The notes beneath the pieces were generated by a model. The model made no database searches, was not told the origin of the DNA, and was given only the letters and a program-made list of their open reading frames with translations. This document shows, piece after piece, positions 36,671-46,334 of a stretch of DNA of 64,000 bases. Location of the stretch: the NCBI RefSeq assembly GCF_001540865.1, contig NC_033623.1:4912031-4976030 (forward strand), in the 5' to 3' direction. Source of the stretch: Ananas comosus. Lineage: Eukaryota > Streptophyta > Magnoliopsida > Poales > Bromeliaceae. How positions within the stretch are numbered: position 1 is the stretch's first letter; each line of letters starts with the position of its first letter. The position numbers and the translations under genes are program-made.

Positions 36671-38759
36671 TACTTAAATCAACAAAAATGAGATTTTCTC
36701 ATTTTTTGGTGAGGTCAAACCCACCAAGTCTCCTCGCAACCCTTCGTTTGCGCCGACGAAGGTGCCCACAAGCCTCCTAACTCCCTAAAGGTTAAACTAG
36801 GAGCGTTGTACGAACGTTACGAACAACGAATAGGTTAAACATTAACCAACTCAATAAAAGGGTCAAAACTCACCTATAGTGTAGAAAGTCCCTCACAAGC
36901 TCCAAATGGGAGCTTTCTCCCTTCCAATCCAATCTAGAGGAATGTTCTAATCCAACCAATTGAGCTCCAAAAGCCCTAGTTCAAAAATCCCCAAATCACA
37001 CCCTAATTCACATTTCTAGGATTGCATCTAGCATAAACAAACAAAACATGAATCTAAAACTAGAAAAATGTTACTAACTTTTTAGAAGCCTCAAATAAGG
37101 TCCACAATCAGCTAGGGTTGATGATCAATCCTCAAGCAAGCTCCAATCCGAGCTTCAAGTCTTCTCCCATGGTGGAAATGTCACCAAAGCAATAAGAAGA
37201 CAAAAGAGATGTTTAATCTCTAAGAAAATCCAAGCAAAAGCAAAGAAATAAAAAGGGAAGGTGTGGAGAGCTCCCTACCTCCCTCTCCTCCGTTTTCAAG
37301 CTCAGGGAAACACCTATGGGGCGTGGGGTGATATAAAGAGAAGCAACAATGCAAAAACACCCCCGAAAAACTGCCAGTTTGCAGTCTGGCAAAGTGTACC
37401 GGTACACGAAAAAGTGTACCGGTACAAAACCCTGTACGTGCAAACCCGAGGCTCGGGTTGGCTGAGAAATCGCATTTGTACCAGTACAACCATCGAGTTG
37501 TCACCAGTACACTTTCTGTACCGGTACAACCATCAAGGTGTACCGGTACACAGCCCAGCAAAATGTAACCCGAGAGCAGCCTAAGTCCATCACTTTGGTG
37601 ACCTTAGCGCTACTTTAAATACTACAATTCTCGGGATACGAGCCATAGGTCGGAACACTGTCAACGACCCTCCAGAATATCTGGAAAAACTCAAAACACT
37701 GATCAAACACTCGAACCTCGCAATTTGTAAAGGTCCAGTGTGTTACAATATGCATTTATTATTAACATCTCTATCATGCATTTATATAACATCTATGTCA
37801 TACATGTTACTTAGTATCTCGCTCATGCATTTTTCTAACATATGTCTCATGCATTCATTCAACATATACTCTATACATTCATTAGCATCTAGCTTATGTT
37901 ATTTATTTAGCTACTAGCTCATGTATTTAGCATCTAGTTCATGCATTATTCACTTGGTAATTAACTACCACTTCATGCATCAATAATGAGACATACACCA
38001 CTTTGGCATGGAAGCGATCTAATCGCTTCGGTAGAGCACAACCCACCTCGTATGGTTACTAGGGTGCCTCGGTTCGAGTTTCATGATTTTTAGAGGCCTA
38101 CGTTGCGTGCTGCGGCAATCTGTACTTAAACAGACTTTTTCTTCGATTTCTTCGTGCACACTCGTCGGATCTTTGAACCGAGTCCACAAACGCGTCGAAA
38201 ACACCTTCAATTAGGTTTACATAAGATCAATTTACATTTAAATCCATCTATGACAAAAGCCCCAATTTTGGTACCCTAACAATGTCATTTGGCCAATATA
38301 CCATTTTGATCTCTAAGCTAAGCAAAAGAGAGCTTAGAATCATGTAGAAACTTATCTAGAACCATTTCTAGGCCATTCAAACCGTTCCTAGGGCATACAA
38401 ACCGAATCCTAGAAATCCACCATGAGAGCACCTCAAGAAAACATGGTTTTCATGGATTCCATGGCTTTAACTAAGTTTTTAATCTTGTAAGAAGAACAAA
38501 ACCAAAGGATTTAGGGCATAAAATCAAATCCTAATATCAATCTTACAAGAAACCTCACCTTAGCCTAGATGCCCACCAAGCTCCACCTTGTAGGAGAGCT
38601 CTAGGTCTTCCAATCTCCAAAATCTCCTCCAAATCCTCCTTTTGATCTCCTTTTTTCCATCTTGAGAAGGTGTTTCTAGAGAAAGAGAGGAAGAGAAATG
38701 AGATAGGGAGTTGTTCTCAGCTGGGAACAAGAGAAAAGAAGGGTTAGGGTCTTATATAG

Positions 38760-39243
38760 TGTGACGCCCCAACTTCCCAGGGGGTCACCCATCCTAGGAC
38801 TACTCCCGTCCTAGCACGCTTAACTCTCTTAACCTCTTGGGCCTTGCCACCACCCAAAATGCTTAAGCCGGGTTAAGAGTTTAGCCCTATTATATCTCAT
38901 ATATAGGACTATCTGGGGTCTCACAATCTCCCCTCCTTTAAGCCCTGACGTCCTCGTCAGGCTCAGACTCACAAGTACCAGGCGATGTGAGACTCATCTC
39001 GCTAGCCCGTCATCCAGACCCTGGCTCAGTCGAGACTCATCTCACACTTCCGGCTGGTAATTGGCTCTGATACCATCTGTGACGCCCCAACTTCCCAGGG
39101 GGTCACCCATCCTAGGACTACTCCCGTCCTAGCACGCTTAACTCTCTTAACCTCTTGGGCCTTGCCACCACCCAAAATGCTTAAGCCGGGTTAAGAGTTT
39201 AGCCCTATTATATCTCATATATAGGACTATCTGGGGTCTCACA
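38760..39243 (-). mobile_element. TRIM (mini LTR retrotransposon) with identical LTRs, TSD tatag
   Basis: Two 166-bp LTRs (38760-38925 and 39078-39243) look identical base for base, beginning tgtgacgcccc and ending ggtctcaca. The 152-bp interior has a PPT next to the left LTR (38926-38940, minus strand) and a PBS (ctctgatacca on the plus strand) next to the right one. Flanking tatag at 38755-38759 and 39244-39248 is an exact duplication. It encodes nothing and must use proteins of another element. Confidence 0.9.
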
Positions 39244-40117
39244 TATAGGCTACTACAATAGCAAATAAGCCCTCCTTCTTTTCATTTTTGCAGCAGACCA
39301 ACCTGCTATTTTTGCAGCACTGCGTACCGGCACTAAAATATTTTGTCACCGGTTACACGATTACGCACAGCCAAACCTGAGAGCTACTTTCTCAGGTAAC
39401 AGTACTGGTACCGGTACTAAATAATTTTGTCACCGATTTAACAGCCTTTTTTAGGACTTAGCCAATTTTTCAGCTTTTCTCCGTTTTCGCTCGTTAGGCC
39501 TCCGATTCATCTCAAATCGCACTGAGACCCCCAAAACATGTTTTCGAACGTGTTTCAACCATCTTTTCATCCACGCTTATGCCGGATTTAGTCCATGGTC
39601 CAACATAGCCTTTCGGGTTCCGTTTTCGTGCCCAACGCGCACCGAAACACCCGAATTCTCCCAAACCTCAATCTCGCATTGTTTCGACTCCAATTCGCGC
39701 CGAGCAATGCTAAAACCTTTCCAACTCCCTTGGAACTCAACTTTAACCCTTCCAACATTGTTAGAATGTTAAATGGACTTTGTCGAACAATTCCTTTCGC
39801 ACACTTTAGTCAATTCGACTAAAGTTCGATATTCTCTAATGAGTTTTGGTATATTACATACCATTTTGTGATATTTTATGTAGTAAACCTTGTATTTGGA
39901 GAGTTGTATTTGAGATAATAGTAGTATGTAGTACATCTTATTTAGTTTAGCTTATATTTATTTGTTCTCATCACTATGTTTAGGGTGTGTATGCTATCTT
40001 TGTAGATTGTACTTCGTAGACGCTTTGTGTGTATCAGGGGAGTACCTTATATACACGGTGAGTCTGTGTACGTGCCGGGCAGGTTTCCGCTAGGGCCCGA
40101 GGCTCGAGGCGTGACAA

Positions 40118-41374
40118 GATTACATTACAACTACTTCTTAATCCTCCATCTTATAGGCATTCATTTTCTTTTATAGGCGTGTTGCCGCAATCGTCAGAGT
40201 AATCCTCGTGATTCATTGCTTTTCTTTTCTCAACTATTTCCTAACTTCTTGCCCTCGAATCATGCCCATTTGATATGTGAATGACTCAATTTAAATGCGC
40301 TCGCCTTTTGCTCACTGAAGTGGGTATGTTCGAGCATCAAACCGGAATTTGAATTTTAAAGGACTCAATTCAAATACGCTCGCCTTTTACTCACTGAAGT
40401 GGGTATATTCGAACATCATATTGGAATCAAGACCGAAGTAATTTTCGACATAGCCCTTTGCCGAAGTCAATGCTCTGCATTGAAATCTCTTTCGGCACCT
40501 CGTATGTTCGGTGCACATTTTCAGTGTCAACACAAACTTAATTTAATAGATGTTTGAATTAATCATTAAACACCTATAAATTGGTTTTTCATTTGAATTT
40601 GTATCATATTATAAATTTTATTTGAATTTATGTTATATTTCAAACTTTTTTGAATTCATACTATATTTGCATCTATTTGAATTTATATCATATTTCAAAC
40701 CTCTTTTGAACTCACACCATTTTTGAAAATCTCTTTTGTGTTCATACCATATTGAAAACCTCTTTCAAATTCATAACATATTGAAAACATTTTTTGAATT
40801 TATACCATATTTTAAACTTCTTTTGAATTCATGATATATTAAAAGTCTCTTATTTTGAATTTATACCATATTAAAAATATCTTTTGAATTCATATTACAT
40901 TTAAATATAATAGCTAATTGACCTCTTGCACAAATAAAACATTGGCCCAACCCATGCAATAGATTGGTCAAATTGGTGCAGTCGACTGGTCTTGTAAACC
41001 AAGATCCAAAAGCACTCAAATATGCTCAAATCTAATAAATTCGCAGAAAAGTCCTCCAAAGCACTTTTGTGAACCTGCATCTAATTTGATACAATTTGAT
41101 CTTCTCCATATTATTTTTGAGCAACTAAACTCAAGAATTACATTAAACCAACTCCGCTATAGCTTAAACTCATTTGAATCCAACTAAAATTGCTGAGCAA
41201 AAAATTACTTCTAAATTTTATTTTTTATTATCAAAATTACCGTTTGATTATGTTGGAAATAATAATCCAAACTCAACAATTGGTAGCAGAGAAAATCACG
41301 CTTTCAACAGATTAAATTCAACAGATGCTTAACTTACACTAAACAATTCGCAATTCGTTAACTGGAGTTAAAAG
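40118..41374. repeat. Intergenic DNA with two tandem-repeat patches
   Basis: Two copies of a roughly 65-bp unit ('ctcgccttttgctcactgaa', 'gtgggtatgttcgagcatca') are at about 40280-40345 and 40363-40430. From 40591 to 40905 there are about nine degenerate units of 33-36 bp on the pattern 'tttgaattcataccatattt'. The remainder shows no gene or clear element. Confidence 0.65.
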
Positions 41375-41388
41375 CCGCGCCTCTTAAT

Positions 41389-41451
41389 GAAATAAACGAA
41401 GCGGGTAGCGTGCTACCTATCTCTCTCTCAAAAAAAAAAAAAAAAAAAAAA
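41389..41451 (+). mobile_element. Truncated retroposon tail with poly(A) and 14-bp TSD
   Basis: A short piece ending 'ctatctctctctc' plus about 22 A residues is flanked by exact copies of ccgcgcctcttaat (41375-41388 and 41452-41465). Poly(A) with a long duplication marks target-primed reverse transcription, so this is a strongly 5'-truncated LINE or a SINE end. Confidence 0.75.
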
Positions 41452-41465
41452 CCGCGCCTCTTAAT

Positions 41466-42369
41466 TAACAAAAGTTAATGGAAGAGGTGCCGCCAATAAT
41501 TTCTCTTCATTTGTAGAAGTTCGTTTGATATTACAAATTTTAGAAGGGTATGCACGAATGATATTGGGTAAGACTGAAATTGGCTCAATTTTATTAATAA
41601 ACCATTTCTAAAAGTAAATCATAAATAAGTAAAGTCACAAAAGTTCCTCACAGCCAGCCTGGGCATTGGCAAAGTGCTTAACCTCACTCCCATGTCTTGT
41701 AGTGATCCTGTCAGGCTGTCACGAAAGCCGCGTCAATTTCAAATCGCCCCCACACACAGATCTACCAAACCCCATTAACGTGTTCGAAAATCCCTTCGCC
41801 ATTGCATTAAGTTATTATTATCACGAAAGAATTAGGGTTAGGGTTTCCTCTGGGCAAAGCTTGCAAAAGAAATTGTAAACGAGCAGTCCAACGGTCGGTA
41901 GCGTCTATTATTTTACTCCCACGCACAAGCGGATCGAGCTGCCTCCCGTCCCGCTTCTAGCGGGAGCCAGCGCCGAGGACAACAAATTCTCTACTGTTGG
42001 GCCCACCTGTGGCTCTGAGGCTCTCAATTCAAGCGTCCAGTTTGTTTTTGGACGGTTCAGATTGTTGTTATTTGCAATGAAAAATGCTAAGTCTATAATG
42101 CAAAAAGAGAGTTGATCCAATTCCTTTTGAATTTTAGTATTCTAAAAAAAATTAAAAAAAAAAAAATTGAACAGATTAGTGGATGAAGCTTGGCATCTAG
42201 ATGGCCAAGTTGTAATATTACAACCTAAAAGTTGTGGTACATCGATCATGAATTCATGATTTTTCTGTCTATTTCATATTTGTAAATTAAAAAACTAATT
42301 TTTATATTAAAGAAGTTGTAAATATAATGAGCGATGTGGTTGAACTATGCACTATGCGATAGAAAATAT
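41466..42369. other. Intergenic DNA, nothing identified
   Basis: About 900 bp with an 'agggttagggttt' patch near 41830 and A-rich runs near 42145. No coding frame, RNA gene or element boundary is supported. Confidence 0.5.
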
Positions 42370-42703
42370 CAAGGTTTTAAGTGCCCGTCGGCACGAGCCG
42401 TATCCACCGTGCCAACAAAATACTGACACGATATAGACCTTGTACCGATGGTACAGCTCAAAACTCTCTATTCTTTAAATTAGTAAGTAATTTTTTCAAT
42501 AAAGTTCAAAAAATGTGATAAAGACTTAATAAATAGTTAGAATATTCTGTTGTTAAATAAAATAAATTAATATTCCATGCTATTATATATCGGCGCACAA
42601 GATTTTTTTGGTCGGCACGCATCGACACGACTCGGCACGTATCGCGCGGTACCGTGCCGGCAAGTTTCCGGCACGATTCCGTGCTACGGTATTAAAATCC
42701 TTG
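42370..42703. mobile_element. hAT-type MITE with perfect 8-bp TSD
   Basis: The ends are CAAGGTTTTAA and TTAAAATCCTTG, inverted and imperfect, with 'cgtcggcacg' and 'ccgtgctacgg' further in. The duplication gaaaatat (42362-42369 and 42704-42711) has the 8 bp expected of hAT elements. There is no transposase frame. Confidence 0.85.
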
Positions 42704-42987
42704 GAAAATATTGTCACTAAATTTATGGTATATACAAGTTGGTGTCGACAATAATTTATTCTATAATAGTAAATATATATAGAAACTAAGGTGAAACTTT
42801 TTTAAGAATTTAGAAACCGCTAACGTCAAAATTGAAAGTTTGAGGGCCAAAACAAAATAGCTGATAGTTGGCATCTAGTGGTGCAATTTACCCCAGCCAA
42901 TATATGGAGGGAAAACTCTACCCATACACGCCATTACTGGGGTGTATGAATAGTATTGCACTAAATTTTTTGCTTTTTGAAAAATAA

Positions 42988-44327
42988 GTTATTTTAAGGG
43001 CTTTTTTTGCATTTAGCCTCCTGGTAAATTTTTATTTTAAAATTAGTCCTGTCAAAATTTAATATGCAAAAATGGCCCTGGGCCTGCAATGCAGGCGCCA
43101 CGTCAGCGCCACGCGGGCAGGGTCAGGGCCCGTGTGTTAAGTTTAACACGGTGAATTATTTACCGTGTTCAAATATGGTGAATGGTTCACCGTATTTAGT
43201 ACGTATTTTTGTTCATTGAAAAGAGGAATACGGAGTAGGGATGTCAATAGGTATGGATATCCGAAATATTATCCGAATCCAAACCCGAATAAATTAGAGT
43301 TTTGCTAGAATACTATGGGTAGTAAACGGCTCGGTTTACTACCGATTTATTTTCGATGATAGAGCTTCCAAATTGATGATCGGCATCGTTAAACATGATT
43401 TAAACTATTTAAATTATTTGGGAATCAAATTTCACACATTTTCGATATTGTTCTCTTGTCCATCAAGTGAACAGAAAAATGAATGGCCGGAAATAAATAT
43501 CCTTCAAAAAGTGATGATACAATTTTTATATTTGAGATCTAGAGTCTAGATCTTATTTTAAATAATTTAAAAAAAATTTTAACAAAAATTTAGTTAATTT
43601 GAACTCTTCTATACCGTTAAACGAGCAAACGCACCATATCGGCCATTAAAATTATAGATTTTGTGACCTTTTAATCGTTCAGTTAGTGATACCAAAAAAT
43701 CATGAAATTTGATTTCTAGATAATTTAAATGGTCTACATCATGTTCAACGGTGTCGATCGCCGATTTGGAAGCTTTATTATCAAAAACAAATCGGTAGTA
43801 AACCGAGCAGTTTACTACCGATAGTAGCCCAGTCAAACTCAATAAATTATATATATATACATAATTTATTTTTATTTATTTATACAATATATAAAATATT
43901 TAATAATTTTTATTTCTTAGATCTTCATCCAACGGTATAGATTTTTAAAACCCACTAGGTTTAGGTTCGGGTTTCACGTTTTTGGTCGGATATGGATATG
44001 GATATGAATTTTTAAAATCCGTCGGGTTCAGATCCGAGTTTGGATTTTAATTTGATTTTCGGGTTCGGGTTAGGATTTTTGAAAATGAGAAGAAAAGGAA
44101 TACAAATTTCCTATTCCTCTTTTCAATATACAAAAAATACGTACTAAATATGGTGAACCATTCACCGTGTTTAACTTAACTACCGCCCCAGCCCCGCCTG
44201 CGTGGCGCTGAGGTGGCGCCTGCGTGGCAGGTTTAGGGTCATTTTTACAAATTAAATTTTGACAGAGCTATTTTTAAAATAAAAATTTGCCAGGGGGCTA
44301 AATGCAAAAAAAAACCCTTATTTTAAT
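42988..44327. mobile_element. Foldback element with about 230-bp inverted arms
   Basis: The left arm 42988-43235 and right arm about 44111-44327 are inverted copies. Shared landmarks are 'gggcttttttttgcatttag', 'ggcgccac.tcagcgccacg', 'cacggtgaat.gttcaccg' and 'tttagtacgtattttt'. Between them lie 'gggttcgggtt'-type low-complexity sequence and a second inverted-repeat element (43305-43832). No coding frame. Superfamily not determined. Confidence 0.75.
43305..43832. mobile_element. Nested MITE with about 130-bp inverted ends
   Basis: The ends read 'tactatgggtagtaaac...' and, inverted, 'tactatcggtagtaaac...', with matching 'gctcggtttactaccgattt' and 'agcttccaaat' further in. It is inserted inside the foldback at 42988-44327. 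A related design is seen at 61877-62420. Confidence 0.75.
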
Positions 44328-45532
44328 AAAAATATTTAGAATTTTATCAATATTTTTTATTCTTTTATTAAATTTAATAGTGTCAGCACTTATAGCAAAT
44401 AAAATTAGATTAATTTTCTGATAATAGTTAAGTGGCCAATTAGATTGTTAAAATTTTTAAATTTAAATAATTAAGTTCAACTACTCAAAAAACAGAAAAT
44501 AGAACTAAAACGGTTATAAATTTTTTTTAAAAAAATTCAAGTTGAGGCTGCTTCAGAATGGTCTAGAGTTGAGCTGGTCTGTTTGAGAATGTACTGTGAG
44601 TCCCTATACTATCCTAATATTGCAACCTTGATCTTTTTCTTTGAACTACACAGTACATTTTGGTCCCTAACTTTTACATATATTGCACTTCAGTTTCTGC
44701 CCATTGAAAAAATATCTTTTATTTTTGTGAAATTATCTATCAATCCTTGTTCAAATAAAACTAAGATAAGTATGTAATTTTACATATCAAGGAATATCAA
44801 TGTGTAATTTTACATATAAAGTTATAAAATTATTATCTCATGAGAACGTCCCATTTAACCTTCAAATTATTTGTTTTGAAAAAAAATTGTCTCGAAGGTG
44901 AAATATACTATTTTTTTTATAAAATTAGGAATGCCAAATAAAGATCCTTCAGAAAGCCAAAATATCAAATTCCTACTTTTCAATTATACAAGAAATTTTT
45001 TTACTAAATAAGCTATGTCAGATAAGTTATTCAGATAGTTGAATAAAATTTTTATTGAAAATTAGTTACATGAATCACTAAATCACATAAAATATTATAA
45101 TCAAGCCTAATTATCTAATGGTACATCGGATTTCAAAACAACCACAACATGACTCAAATAAAGTGAATTGACTAGTTTGATAATAAAATCAAAACTTTCA
45201 GAGGTCGAGAAGCAGGAGCAAAATGGCCTATAGTTTAAGCTGTATATACATACTCTGACCAATAAGTTTCTAATCAAAAAGTGTAGGGACCGACCAGTGT
45301 TACTGGGATGGTACAGGGACTATCCTTACATTTTATCAATTTTAATGAAAAATTTATTTTTTTACGTCTAAATTTTTCATCTCACCCAGCGAACATGTGG
45401 AGTCGTTTTACTAATTACTTAATTTTTACTACTCACTTTTACTAGTAAAAATATCCCCATCTATTGAAGTGACTAGTATAAGTGACTAGTAAAAATATTC
45501 CTATCTATTGGATGAATGAGAGGACATTTTTA
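44328..45532. other. AT-rich intergenic DNA, possible decayed TIR element
   Basis: Weak inverted similarity between 'tgagtccctatactatcc' (near 44597) and 'ggtacagggactatcc' (near 45311) could be a decayed MITE. Two copies of 'gtgactagtaaaaatat.cc' are near 45440-45510. No gene is seen. Confidence 0.35.
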
Positions 45533-46055
45533 CAAAATAATTTTCTAGAATTTTATAGTTTGTAAAATAATCCTGTCAAATCTATACTTGGCAAATTAAC
45601 CCTTTGTTTGCCATGTAGGATTTTTTCTTTTTTTTGAAACATGGTGAATCGTTCACCGCCTTTTAAAGACGATGAATCGTTCACTGCATTCTCTCATACT
45701 TTTTACACGCGATGAAATATGGATTATATAAAAAATAGAAAAAAATAAGGTTGCTAGGATTATACGTGGATTATTAAAATTTTTATTTGGTAGGTAGGAT
45801 ATAGATTATTAGAATTTTCAGATTATTAAGTTTATATGGAATCAAATGGATAGGTTATTAGAATTTTTAAGTTGTTGAATGATTTTTCGCTTTCGTAGGA
45901 AATTGGGAAGACGGTGAATTGTTCACCGTCTTTAAGAAAAAATTTTAGCTGTGTCACTTATACGGCAAAAGAAGGATTAATTTACAAAAAAAAATAATTT
46001 TATAGGATAGTTTAGCCGGTTAGAAAATTTTATAGAGTTATTTTGAAAAAAATTC
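45533..46055. mobile_element. Second foldback element next to the gene promoter
   Basis: Arms of about 160 bp at 45533-45700 and 45895-46055 are inverted copies, sharing 'gtgaat.gttcaccgtctt' and 'ggcaaa...ggattaatttac'. It shares the 'ggtgaa..ttcaccg' core with the foldback at 42988-44327 but is not the same length. It ends about 155 bp before the TATA-like box at 46210. Confidence 0.65.
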
Positions 46056-46209
46056 CGAATGAGAGATATATTTTAACTTCTCTTCTTTTTTTTTTTTTTT
46101 TTTTTTTTATCGTGCATGTGTGTATTGCTAGTTTTAGTGTGGGATTGATTATTCAGTGGGTTTCTTGCGTTTCGGAAAAGAAATTAAGGTGCTCTATGAT
46201 GAAAGAGCG

Positions 46210-46219
46210 CTATTTAAAG
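46210..46219 (+). promoter_or_regulatory. TATA-like box of the SERINC gene
   Basis: The sequence ctatttaaag lies about 125 bp before the end of exon 1. A GA run (about 46225-46248) and a CT-rich patch (46272-46290) follow, both common near plant transcription starts. The start site would be near 46240-46250. Predicted from position and motif only. Confidence 0.5.
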
Positions 46220-46224
46220 GAGCT

Positions 46225-46255
<31 letters not shown>

Positions 46256-46259
46256 GGAG

Positions 46260-46328
46260 ATGAGGGGAGTCACTCTTTCTCTTTCTTTTGCACAAGCACT
46301 ACCACATCTCCTCTCTTTTAATTTCTAG
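46260..46328 (+). CDS. Possible upstream ORF, 22 codons
   Basis: ATG at 46260 opens 22 codons ending in TAG (46326-46328). It is in the same frame as the main start codon and stops 6 nt before it. If the transcript starts upstream of 46260, ribosomes would meet this frame first, which could lower translation of the main protein or require reinitiation. No similarity is known, and whether it is in the mRNA depends on the real transcription start. Confidence 0.3.
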   Translation: MRGVTLSLSFAQALPHLLSFNF

Positions 46329-46334
46329 CTCGAA

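Larger units (their letters stand above)
34421..37747 (-). mobile_element. Family A solo LTR with TSD atatg, carrying a CACTA MITE
   Basis: It starts tgtcacgccctggg and ends gtgtgttaca. It is flanked by atatg at 34416-34420 and 37748-37752. Without the 519-bp MITE it is 2808 bp long. The gtACCGGTac copies at 37399, 37419, 37520 and 37542 lie about 205-350 bp from its 5' end. No internal region is present. Confidence 0.85.
22357..39858 (-). mobile_element. Family C' solo LTR split by nested insertions, TSD tacca
   Basis: It starts tgtcacgccccgag at 22357 and ends tatattaca at 39858, flanked by tacca on both sides. Its own sequence is 22357-24136, 34342-34420, 37748-38759 and 39244-39858, about 3.5 kb in all. 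The gaps are filled by a chromovirus (24137-34341), a family A solo LTR (34421-37747) and a TRIM (38760-39243). The 39460-39830 part matches the reverse complement of the window start. This reading rests on the matching duplications and needs alignment of the pieces to an uninterrupted copy. Confidence 0.75.

Noticed and set aside
41830..41850. Telomere-like agggttagggttt
   Set aside because: Fewer than three plant telomere units; such short runs are common near plant genes and do not show a telomeric origin.
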